From Chitinophaga rhizophila (GTDB lineage Bacteria; Bacteroidota; Bacteroidia; Chitinophagales; Chitinophagaceae), in contig NZ_JAICCF010000003.1 of assembly GCF_019492185.1 (NCBI RefSeq), forward strand, positions 992,001 through 1,056,000: a stretch of DNA of 64,000 nt, given 5' to 3'. The notes below the pieces were generated by a model. It saw nothing but the letters and a program-made list of their open reading frames with translations. It was not told the DNA's origin and did no database searches. How positions within the stretch are numbered: the stretch's first letter is position 1; the number at the start of each line of letters is the position of its first letter. The position numbers and the translations under genes were made by a program. Shown here in pieces: positions 57,169 to 64,000 of this stretch.

Positions 57169-59893
57169 GAGCCTACTGGCCATAGTATTATGTTGCAGTG
57201 CAGGCATTCGTGTGTCCGCTCAGACCAGAGACACCCTTCCTGCACCTGTACCAACACCTGACCAGCAAGCGGCGGGATTGAATTTATCAGGTCCGTTACA
57301 AGCACAACCCTACGAAATCGCTGATATCACCATCGTAGGTACCCAGTATCTGGACAAATCACTGCTGATTTCCCTGTCTGGTCTGAATATTGGCGATAAA
57401 GTGGTATACCCTGGTGGCGACCAGTTCGCAAAAGCCATCCAGAGCCTCTGGGGCCAGCGCTTGTTTGCTAACGTTGCTATTTATGTTACCAAAATACAAG
57501 ACGGAAAGATCTGGCTGGAAATAGAACTCCAGGAACGTCCCCGTCTGAATAACTTCGTTTTCAGAGGTGTTAAAAAGTCTGAAACAGAAGAACTGATCAA
57601 AAAAGCCGGCTTACGTAAAGGAGCAGTAGTGACCGAAAGCATGAAACAGAATGCAATCGGCATTATCTCAAAACATTACGCTGATAAAGGCTTCCGCAGT
57701 GCCGCCGTCACCATCAACGAAAGAGTAGATACCTCTCAGGTAAATGCCTCTGACCTGGTGATTACTGTGGTGAAAGGTGGTAAAGCCAAAGTAAATGATA
57801 TCTACATTGTAGGTAACCAGAATATCAAGGATGCCAAGGTGAAAAAGAGAATGAAAGGTACAAAAGAACGTACCCGCCTCACCCTGCACCCTGTTTATGA
57901 ACCGGTTTATGTGGATTCTACTGAACTGCAGGAAAACTATTGGAAAACCTTCGGGTTCCTTTACCCTTCCCGCACCCTCGATCAGTTAGATCCTTACTTC
58001 CGCTTCAAATTGTTCGCTTCTGCCAAATTCAACGAAAACAAATACGAAGAAGATAAAGAGAAAGTAATCGCTTTCTATAATACACAAGGTTACCGTGACG
58101 CGGTGCTCGTAAGAGACACTACCTACCGTTCCAGTAACGGTGGCGTTAACGTGGCCATGCAGATCGCTGAAGGTAAAAAGTACTATTTCGGTAACATCTC
58201 CTGGAAAGGGAACAGCCGTTATAACGACTCCCTGCTGACCCGTGTACTCGGTATCAGAAAAGGAGATGTGTATAACCAGGAGCTGCTGCAGAAACGCTTA
58301 CTGTCTTCTGAAGGTGGCGATATCGGTGGTATGTACATGGACTTCGGTTACCTGTTCTTCCGTGCAGACCCGGTGGAAGTTGCCATCCATGGCGATACCA
58401 TTGATTATGAGATCCGTATCTCTGAAGGTCCGCAGGCAACAATTAAAGATGTACGTATTGCCGGTAACGAAAAGACCAATGAACACGTTATCCGTCGTGA
58501 GCTCCGTACACTGCCAGGTGAGAAGTTCAGCCGTACTGACCTGATCCGCTCTAACCGTGAGATCGCCAACCTCGGTTTCTTCAACCCTGAGAAAATCGGT
58601 ATGGACCCGATTCCTAACATCCAGGACGGTACCGTAGATATTAACTATACTGTAGAAGAGAAAGCAAATGACCAGCTGGAACTTTCTGCAGGATGGGGTG
58701 GTTACATCGGTCTGACCGGTACTTTAGGTGTGACCTTTAATAACTTCTCCCTCCGTAACATCTTCAGTAAAGAAACCTGGGATCCTTTGCCAAGTGGCGA
58801 CGGACAGAAACTTTCTGTACGTATATCCTCCAACGGTAAAGCATTCCGTTCCTATAACTTCTCTTTCACTGAACCATGGTTAGGTGGTAAAAAGCGTAAC
58901 CAGTTCTCTGTCAGCTTCTATAGCAGCTACCAGAACCCGAACGCTTATTCTGCCTATATATATGGTAGCACCCTGTCTAACGACGCATACTTCAAAGTAT
59001 TGGGTGGTTCCATCTCCCTGGGTAAACAGCTGAAATGGCCGGATGACTTCTTCACCCTGATCTACTCGCTGAACTATCAGCAGTATAAACTGAAGAACTA
59101 CAACTATTTCAATATTCCAGGTTTCTCCAGTGGTACTTCCAACAACGTCAACCTGAAACTGACCCTGTCACGTTCTTCTGTTAACCAACAGATCTATCCA
59201 AGCAGTGGTTCAAACTTCATGTTGTCTGGACAGTTTACACCACCGTACTCTATGTTCAATCCGGACAGAGATTACAAACTGGAATCCATCAAAGATCAGT
59301 TCAGCTTCATCGAATACCAGAAATACCGCTTCAATGCTGAATGGTATGTACCATTGAGCAGACCTAAAGGCTCTGACAACAAGGTGTTTGTAATGAAAGT
59401 AGCTGCCAAGTTTGGTTACATCGGACGTTACAACAACCGCACAACGTTGTCTCCGTTCGGCCGCTTTGAACTGGGTGGTGATGGTCTGAGTAACTTCGCA
59501 ATCTATGACCGTGATATCATCTCTCAAAGAGGTTATCCGGTATATTATACCTCCGATCCTAGGATGAATGCTGAAACCGGCCAGCCAAGCGGCTACGAAG
59601 GTTTCACTGTGTTCAACAAGTATGTGATGGAGTTACGTTATCCGTTCTCACTGAACCCAAGTTCTACCATCTTTGGTCTGGCATTCCTGGAAGCCGGTAA
59701 CGGTTACCGTGATGTGAAAGACTTCAATCCGTTCAGATTGCGCCGTTCCGCAGGTCTTGGTATGCGTTTCTACCTGCCGATGTTTGGTCTGCTTGGATTT
59801 GACTACGGTATAGGTTTCGATCGTCTGCAATCAGGCAACGGTCTGAAAGACGCAGCGAAATTCACCTTCATGTTAGGCTTCGAACCGGAATAA
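57149..59893 (+). CDS. bamA: Outer-membrane protein assembly factor BamA
   Basis: The central protein of the BAM complex that inserts beta-barrels into the outer membrane. From the ATG at 57149 it has 914 residues: signal peptide (LLAIVLCCSAGIRVSAQ), about five POTRA repeats at roughly 50-455 (IADITIVGTQYLDKSLLISLSGL, NNFVFRGVKKSETEELIKKAG, ATIKDVRIAGNEKTNEHVIRRELRT) and a 16-strand barrel with LQLSAGWGG-like LELSAGWGGYIGLTG and a terminal FTFMLGFEPE. A longer in-frame start at 57023 lies inside uppS and is rejected. It overlaps uppS by 20 bases. Confidence 0.96.
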   Translation: MKKLFPKSLLAIVLCCSAGIRVSAQTRDTLPAPVPTPDQQAAGLNLSGPLQAQPYEIADITIVGTQYLDKSLLISLSGLNIGDKVVYPGGDQFAKAIQSLWGQRLFANVAIYVTKIQDGKIWLEIELQERPRLNNFVFRGVKKSETEELIKKAGLRKGAVVTESMKQNAIGIISKHYADKGFRSAAVTINERVDTSQVNASDLVITVVKGGKAKVNDIYIVGNQNIKDAKVKKRMKGTKERTRLTLHPVYEPVYVDSTELQENYWKTFGFLYPSRTLDQLDPYFRFKLFASAKFNENKYEEDKEKVIAFYNTQGYRDAVLVRDTTYRSSNGGVNVAMQIAEGKKYYFGNISWKGNSRYNDSLLTRVLGIRKGDVYNQELLQKRLLSSEGGDIGGMYMDFGYLFFRADPVEVAIHGDTIDYEIRISEGPQATIKDVRIAGNEKTNEHVIRRELRTLPGEKFSRTDLIRSNREIANLGFFNPEKIGMDPIPNIQDGTVDINYTVEEKANDQLELSAGWGGYIGLTGTLGVTFNNFSLRNIFSKETWDPLPSGDGQKLSVRISSNGKAFRSYNFSFTEPWLGGKKRNQFSVSFYSSYQNPNAYSAYIYGSTLSNDAYFKVLGGSISLGKQLKWPDDFFTLIYSLNYQQYKLKNYNYFNIPGFSSGTSNNVNLKLTLSRSSVNQQIYPSSGSNFMLSGQFTPPYSMFNPDRDYKLESIKDQFSFIEYQKYRFNAEWYVPLSRPKGSDNKVFVMKVAAKFGYIGRYNNRTTLSPFGRFELGGDGLSNFAIYDRDIISQRGYPVYYTSDPRMNAETGQPSGYEGFTVFNKYVMELRYPFSLNPSSTIFGLAFLEAGNGYRDVKDFNPFRLRRSAGLGMRFYLPMFGLLGFDYGIGFDRLQSGNGLKDAAKFTFMLGFEPE

Positions 59894-59900
59894 TAGTCAG

Positions 59901-59945
59901 GCGGCTGGCTGAGTATATTGTAACAGTTGATATTCAGCCAGTCGC
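59901..59945 (+). repeat. Hairpin between bamA and the first ompH gene
   Basis: Arms around GCGGCTGGCTGA (59901-59912) and TCAGCCAGTCGC (59934-59945) pair with one G-T and extend toward the loop. There is no T-run, so mRNA processing or partial termination inside the operon is more likely than full termination. Confidence 0.6.
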
Positions 59946-60075
59946 ATGATAAAATGAAGCAGATAGAATGGACGTAAAGTAGTAGAAGGAGATTGATGTT
60001 AGAATAAACTTTAAATTATATATTGCAATTTCGGACCCTGGTATCAATTTGGCAGGTAATTTGAAAACGACAAGT

Positions 60076-60612
60076 ATGAAAAAAATATCCCTCATCGCCG
60101 CCGTTCTGTTCAGTTGTACGATTTCGGCCTTTGCGCAACGTTATTGTGTGATCGATACAAAATACATCCTGGACAATGTGCCTGATTATAAGGAAGCACA
60201 AGGTAAGCTGGATGCTGTGGCTGAACAGTGGCAGAAAGAAATAGATGCTAAGTTCCTGGAAGTAGACAAGATGTATAAATCTTATCAGGCAGAACAGGTT
60301 ATGTTGACTGAAGAACTGAAACACAAACGTGAGGAAGAAATAATAGCAAAGGAAAAAGAAGCAAAAGACCTGCAGAAGAAACGTTTTGGATATGAAGGCG
60401 ATCTTTTCAAGAAACGTGAGGAGCTGGTAAAGCCCGTTCAGGATAAAGTCTATAATGCCGTACAGAAACTGGCAGCGCAGAGAATGTATGACTTTGTATT
60501 GGACAAATCAGGTGGTATTACCGTAATCTTCTCCGACCCTAAACTGGATAAGAGTGACGACATCCTCCGTTCCCTGGGTATCAAGAAAGACGCACCGGCT
60601 ACAGGCGAGTAA
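60076..60612 (+). CDS. OmpH/Skp family periplasmic chaperone (first copy)
   Basis: A 178-residue Skp-like chaperone. The signal peptide KISLIAAVLFSCTISAFAQ is followed by RYCVIDTKYILDNVPDYKEAQGKLD at about 22-46 and a long coiled coil (about 50-130, EELKHKREEEIIAKEKEAKDLQKK) that forms the jellyfish tentacles. The return strand YDFVLDKSGGITVIFSDPK closes the body domain. It would escort unfolded outer-membrane proteins to BamA, encoded upstream. The ATG at 60076 is the start; an in-frame TTG at 60049 adds nine unconserved residues. Confidence 0.93.
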   Translation: MKKISLIAAVLFSCTISAFAQRYCVIDTKYILDNVPDYKEAQGKLDAVAEQWQKEIDAKFLEVDKMYKSYQAEQVMLTEELKHKREEEIIAKEKEAKDLQKKRFGYEGDLFKKREELVKPVQDKVYNAVQKLAAQRMYDFVLDKSGGITVIFSDPKLDKSDDILRSLGIKKDAPATGE

Positions 60613-60676
60613 ATCTTAGCAACCATTTTATAACCTTTGTATTAGTATTAAAAGTTTTTTAAACACAGACAACATC

Positions 60677-61186
60677 ATGAAGAAGTATGTAATTATTGCT
60701 TTCGTGGCAGTTTCAGGATTGTTCAGCGTAAATGCAATGGCTCAGTCCAAGGTTGGACATATTAACGCTCAAGCTCTGATCGAGGCTATGCCAGAGGCAC
60801 AGACTGCACAGAAAACACTGCAGCAGTTTGCAGAGGAGCTGGATAAAGATGGTAAAGGACTGATCGAAGAATATCAGAAGAAACTGGCTGAATTTGACAA
60901 AGGTGCGGCTACTATGACTGATAACATGAAGGAGATCAAAACCAAAGAGATCCAGACTGCTCAGAAAAACATACAGGACTACCAGGAATCTGCTCAGCAG
61001 AAGATCGAACAGAGACGTGGTGATATCCTGAAACCAATCTACGATAAAGCCCGTAAAGCAATCGAAGATGTAGCTAAAGAAAAAGGTTACGCTTATGTAA
61101 TCGACAGCTCTGTAGGTGTACTGCTGGTATCTCCTGCAGGCGATGATCTGTCAGCTGCTGTTAAAACCAAACTGGGTATCAAATAA
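60677..61186 (+). CDS. OmpH/Skp family periplasmic chaperone (second copy)
   Basis: A 169-residue paralogue of the preceding gene, 64 bases downstream. Signal peptide VIIAFVAVSGLFSVNAMAQ, then KVGHINAQALIEAMPEAQTAQKTLQQFAEELDKDG, a coiled coil at about 55-125 and the closing strands KGYAYVIDSSVGVLLVSPAGDD. Two tandem ompH genes after bamA are usual in Bacteroidota and may serve different client sets. The two copies differ clearly in the tentacle region. A terminator ends the run. Confidence 0.94.
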   Translation: MKKYVIIAFVAVSGLFSVNAMAQSKVGHINAQALIEAMPEAQTAQKTLQQFAEELDKDGKGLIEEYQKKLAEFDKGAATMTDNMKEIKTKEIQTAQKNIQDYQESAQQKIEQRRGDILKPIYDKARKAIEDVAKEKGYAYVIDSSVGVLLVSPAGDDLSAAVKTKLGIK

Positions 61187-61216
61187 TTCGTTATAAGAGT
61201 TATTAAACTTTGTATG

Positions 61217-61250
61217 TCTGCCCCGGAGGCCTTCCGGGGCAGATTTTTTT
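61217..61250 (+). terminator. Terminator after the second ompH gene
   Basis: Arms TCTGCCCCGG (61217-61226) and complement (61234-61243), 7-base loop, tail TTTTTTT. Confidence 0.9.
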
Positions 61251-61281
61251 AGAAAACACTTTACTATTTGATATTTTTCCC

Positions 61282-61289
61282 TACCTTTG
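61282..61289 (+). promoter_or_regulatory. -7 promoter element of rpmH
   Basis: TACCTTTG, exact consensus, 75 bases before the rpmH start and just after the previous terminator. A -33 element is not clear. Confidence 0.5.
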
Positions 61290-61364
61290 CCTTCCGTTTT
61301 AAAAACAGGATTCCGCAATACGGGATAGTGTTTAGTATAGTACAGGTAAAAACAAAATATTAAA

Positions 61365-61520
61365 ATGAAACGTACTTTTCAACCGCATAACAGACGCAGA
61401 AAGAGCGTTCATGGTTTTAGAAAGAGAATGGAAACTGCTAACGGCCGTAAAGTATTAGCTTCCCGCAGAGCTAAAGGACGTAAGAAATTAACTGTTTCTG
61501 ACGAGCGGAAGCTGAAATAA
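61365..61520 (+). CDS. rpmH: Ribosomal protein bL34
   Basis: A 51-residue, very basic large-subunit protein. It begins MKRTFQPHNRRRKSVHGFRKRM and ends KLTVSDERKLK; the central segment NGRKVLASRRAKGRKKL is the universal L34 signature. Length is within the usual 44-52 residues. It is followed by rnpA, the conserved rpmH-rnpA order of bacteria. No dnaA is seen nearby, so the chromosome origin is not implied. Confidence 0.97.
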   Translation: MKRTFQPHNRRRKSVHGFRKRMETANGRKVLASRRAKGRKKLTVSDERKLK

Positions 61521-61584
61521 GAACCGCTGTTACTGCGTAAACAACACGAGCGCAGGCTTTGAGGCTGGTTCTTGATAGAACAGA

Positions 61585-61623
61585 ATGTATCGCTATTGGG
61601 TTGATAAATCGAACTTGCCATAA
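61585..61623 (+). promoter_or_regulatory. Possible 12-codon leader ORF overlapping the rnpA start
   Basis: ATG at 61585 opens MYRYWVDKSNLP and stops with TAA at 61621-61623. The stop overlaps the ATA proposed as the rnpA start (61620-61622), an ATAA arrangement similar to ATGA coupling. Ribosomes ending here could re-initiate on rnpA. The ORF is short and could be accidental. Confidence 0.3.
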
Positions 61624-62009
61624 AAACTTATTCTTTTAACAAGGAAGAAAGGTTAAAAAGCAGAAAACTCATTGAAACGCTTTTTCGGGAAGGAAAAGCG
61701 TTTTCTGTTTTTCCCTACCGTGTAGTTTACATGACGGTAGATCAACCTGGAAATAAATATCCCGTACAAGCCGGTTTTAGCGCTTCTACGAAACGGTTCC
61801 CCCATGCCGTAGACCGTAACCGTGTAAAACGCCTTACACGCGAATGCTGGCGCCTGCAAAAGCAGGACTTTTACAACATACTGCAGCAACACTCCCGTCA
61901 GCTGCTCGTATTCTTTATCTATACAGATAAGAAAATCGCTCCCTACGCTACCCTGCACCATAAAATTTCGGTAATTTTAAAGAAGCTGGAAAAAGAAATG
62001 GTGCAATAA
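61620..62009 (+). CDS. rnpA: Ribonuclease P protein component with non-canonical start
   Basis: The protein subunit of RNase P, which matures tRNA 5' ends. Continuous homology runs from KTYSFNKEERLKSRKLIETLFREGKAF through YPVQAGFSASTKRFPHAVDRNRVKRLTRECWRLQK, with the RNR motif (VDRNRVKRL). The frame has no ATG, GTG or TTG before residue 38 (ATG at 61731), yet the conserved N-terminus needs about 37 residues more. An in-frame stop lies at 61605-61607, so the start must be within 61608-61640; ATA at 61620 (giving MKTYSFNKEE, 129 residues) or ATC at 61608 (133 residues) are the candidates. The stop overlaps the yidD ATG (TAATG). Confidence 0.9.
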   Translation: MKTYSFNKEERLKSRKLIETLFREGKAFSVFPYRVVYMTVDQPGNKYPVQAGFSASTKRFPHAVDRNRVKRLTRECWRLQKQDFYNILQQHSRQLLVFFIYTDKKIAPYATLHHKISVILKKLEKEMVQ

Positions 62010-62239
62010 TGAAAGTCTTACGATACTTAAGCTACCCGTTTATATGGCTCATCAGGATCTATCAATGGGGGCTATCCCCACTGCTCGGTGCTAATAAATG
62101 CCGCTATACCCCCACCTGCTCACAATACGGTGTGGAAGCCCTGCAAAAACATGGGCTGCTCAAAGGCGGTTACCTCACCATTAAACGGATATTGTCCTGC
62201 AACCCCTGGGGTGGCCATGGACACGACCCCGTACCTTAA
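62009..62239 (+). CDS. yidD: Membrane protein insertion efficiency factor YidD
   Basis: A 76-residue inner-membrane-associated protein. Signature: PFIWLIRIYQWGLSPLLGANKCRYTPTCSQYGVEALQKHGLLKGGYLTIKRILSCNPWGGHGHDPVP, with the conserved cysteines in CRYTPTCSQY and the SCNPWGGHGxDPVP ending. It helps YidC insert membrane proteins. Its ATG overlaps the rnpA stop by one base, so the two are translationally coupled. yidC itself is not adjacent. Confidence 0.95.
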   Translation: MKVLRYLSYPFIWLIRIYQWGLSPLLGANKCRYTPTCSQYGVEALQKHGLLKGGYLTIKRILSCNPWGGHGHDPVP

Positions 62240-62354
62240 GCCGGAGATGCTCATCTATTAGGATAGATTCCAATGTTTTAACAGTTTATGTTTAATAGAT
62301 TGACTAAATTTCACAGCAGAAGACTTTTCTCTGTAACAGATAACTGAATGACCT

Positions 62355-64000
62355 ATGCGTGAATTTTTTCGCAGAAAAAGAAGAATAGTGCTGGTATTAG
62401 TCCTGCTGATAGGCGGTGGCATGAGTATCATGGCCTATAACGAGAAGGATAAATACTTCGAGATCGCCAAGAACCTCGACATATTCGCCGCTTTCTACCG
62501 CGAACTGAACACCTACTACGTAGATGAACTGCCGCCGGAAAAAGTCATGCGTAAAGGCATCGACGCTATGCTGGAAGAAACTGACCCTTACACAGACTTC
62601 ATCGCAGAAGAGAACCTCGACGAACTCAAATTCATGGCTACCGGTAAATATGGCGGCGTAGGCGTATCTGTCAATACAGACAGTGAAAGAACGGTCATCA
62701 CCGATGTCTATGAAGGTGGCCCAATGGATAAAGCCGGTGTTAAACCCGGTGATATCATCCTCTCCCTCGACGGAAAAGATATCAAAGGGCTGGACCAGGA
62801 AGATATCAGCCGCCTGCTGAAAGGCGCTCCAGGATCCTCCCTGGATATGGTTACCAAACACCCCATTACCGGCGATCAAAACAATAAAAAAATCATCCGT
62901 GAAGAAATCAATGTCAAAGCTGTCAGCTTCTCAGGTATGACCAGCCAGGATATCGGTTACATCAGGATGACCCAATTCACTGAAAACAGTGGTGAACGTG
63001 TACAGAGCGCCTTTACAGAACTAAAAAAACAATACCCGGGCATGAAAGGCCTCATCCTTGACCTCAGAGGTAACCCAGGTGGGTTACTCGACGAAGCAGT
63101 GATCGTAGCCAACATCTTCGTGGATAAGAATAAAACCATTGTCAGCACAAAAGGAAAGGTAAAAAGCTGGGACCGGGAATATAAAACTGAATCGCCCGCT
63201 GTAGATGCACACATGCCGCTGGTAGTACTGACCAACCGCTCCTCAGCCTCCGCCTCCGAAATTGTTGCAGGCGCTATTCAGGACCTCGACAGGGGCGTTA
63301 TTATCGGACAGCGCTCCTTTGGTAAAGGACTGGTGCAAACGACCCGCCCGCTGCCTTATAATGCAAAACTTAAGGTAACTACCGCCAAATACTATACTCC
63401 CAGCGGACGCTGTATCCAGGCGATCGACTATTCCCACAGAAACAGCGATGGCGAGGTAGAACTAACAGCCGATTCACTGCGTAAGTCATTCAATACCGTT
63501 GCCGGCCGTAAAGTAAGAGACGGCGGCGGTATAGAACCGGATAATGCCGTAGATCCGACCCTGCTTAGCCAGGTAGCCATTACCCTGCTGCGTAAACAGT
63601 ATATCTTTGACTTTGCCACTCAGTACTATTACAGCCATCCTAAAATTGCTGCTGCCAGTACCTTTGCCCTCAGTGAAGAAGATTTCGCCGACTTTATCAA
63701 ATATCTCGATGGCAGAAACTATAATTATAAAACCCGTAGCGAGGAAGCACTGGAAACATTCCAGGCTACTGCCAGAAAAGAAAAATATTATGATGCTGTA
63801 GCAAAAGAGTTTGAAGCACTGCAGGTAAAGATGAAACATGACAAGAAGCAGGATCTGCTGAAGAATAAAACAGAGATCAAACGCCTGCTGGAAGAAGAGA
63901 TTGCCAGCCGCTACTATATGCAGCGTGGCCGTATCGAAAAGTCGCTCTCCAGCGATAATGAGGTAACAACTGCCATTGCTGTACTGCATTCACCGGAACG
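62355..64000 (+). CDS. S41 family C-terminal processing peptidase (cut by window edge)
   Basis: At least 548 residues are visible; the stop lies outside. One membrane anchor (RRIVLVLVLLIGGGMSIMAY) at about 10-28, an N-terminal helical region with EETDPYTDFIAEENL, then a PDZ domain at about 90-180 (KYGGVGVSV, AGVKPGDIILSLDGKDI). The catalytic domain at about 190-380 shows GLILDLRGNPGGLLDEAV, NRSSASASEIVAGAIQD with catalytic Ser and RSFGKGLVQTT with Lys. An uncommon long C-terminal extension continues past 450. It belongs to the periplasmic Prc/CtpA type that trims C-termini. The ATG at 62355 begins the anchor directly. Confidence 0.93.
   Translation, partial: MREFFRRKRRIVLVLVLLIGGGMSIMAYNEKDKYFEIAKNLDIFAAFYRELNTYYVDELPPEKVMRKGIDAMLEETDPYTDFIAEENLDELKFMATGKYGGVGVSVNTDSERTVITDVYEGGPMDKAGVKPGDIILSLDGKDIKGLDQEDISRLLKGAPGSSLDMVTKHPITGDQNNKKIIREEINVKAVSFSGMTSQDIGYIRMTQFTENSGERVQSAFTELKKQYPGMKGLILDLRGNPGGLLDEAVIVANIFVDKNKTIVSTKGKVKSWDREYKTESPAVDAHMPLVVLTNRSSASASEIVAGAIQDLDRGVIIGQRSFGKGLVQTTRPLPYNAKLKVTTAKYYTPSGRCIQAIDYSHRNSDGEVELTADSLRKSFNTVAGRKVRDGGGIEPDNAVDPTLLSQVAITLLRKQYIFDFATQYYYSHPKIAAASTFALSEEDFADFIKYLDGRNYNYKTRSEEALETFQATARKEKYYDAVAKEFEALQVKMKHDKKQDLLKNKTEIKRLLEEEIASRYYMQRGRIEKSLSSDNEVTTAIAVLHSPE

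Overview
The window looks like a chromosomal segment of a Chitinophaga-like member of the Bacteroidota (Chitinophagaceae). Support comes from lineage-typical genes (IPExxxVDY protein, DUF4290, DUF5522, DUF6089, GldC, a 7TM sensor kinase with LytTR regulator, a TonB receptor beside its enzyme), from recurrent TAnnTTTG -7 promoter elements with few Shine-Dalgarno sites, and from a Rho factor with a long acidic insertion. Genus assignment is inference. No phage, insertion sequence or CRISPR array was seen.

Layout. 1-7476: the 5' end of asnS, rho, then a leftward block of trmB, DUF5522, an alkyltransferase-like gene, an IPExxxVDY gene, a pterin dehydratase and a two-component pair. 7477-8571: a gene-poor gap with a large near-perfect hairpin and an unusual tRNA-like RNA gene with its own terminator. 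8572-14308: an Lrp-type regulator, tryptophan dioxygenase, DUF4290, murA, gmk and a CNNM/CBS protein. 14309-17185: a candidate small RNA, tatC, rpiB and a small ORF. 17186-24848: an ECF sigma factor, a UvrD/PcrA helicase, recX, an omega-amidase, a VOC protein, nagA and a GT39 transferase. 25023-30855: thiL, an inositol phosphatase, a GH3 enzyme, a LysE exporter, a lone 2-oxoacid:ferredoxin oxidoreductase beta subunit and an AhpD-like protein.

31136-37273 is a probable phytate/phosphate locus: a membrane TPR-HTH regulator, a TonB-dependent receptor and a beta-propeller phytase lipoprotein. 37548-42273 is the most distinctive block, an SDP-like (sporulation-delaying-protein type) antimicrobial peptide cluster: an SdpC-like precursor whose C-terminus lacks the classical hydrophobic two-cysteine toxin segment, an O-antigen-ligase/TPR membrane protein, an SdpI-type immunity protein on the opposite strand, and overlapping sdpA and sdpB.

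42164-53188 carries an amidase, acyl-CoA dehydrogenase, hydrolases, glycosyltransferases, an OppC-like permease, gldC, a YqeY-like gene and cvpA. 53401-61186 is the conserved envelope run CBS protein, nadK, DUF6089, uppS, bamA, ompH, ompH. 61365-64000 holds rpmH, rnpA, yidD and a truncated S41 protease. rnpA has no ATG, GTG or TTG at the conserved N-terminus and seems to start at ATA or ATC, next to the stop of a 12-codon leader ORF.
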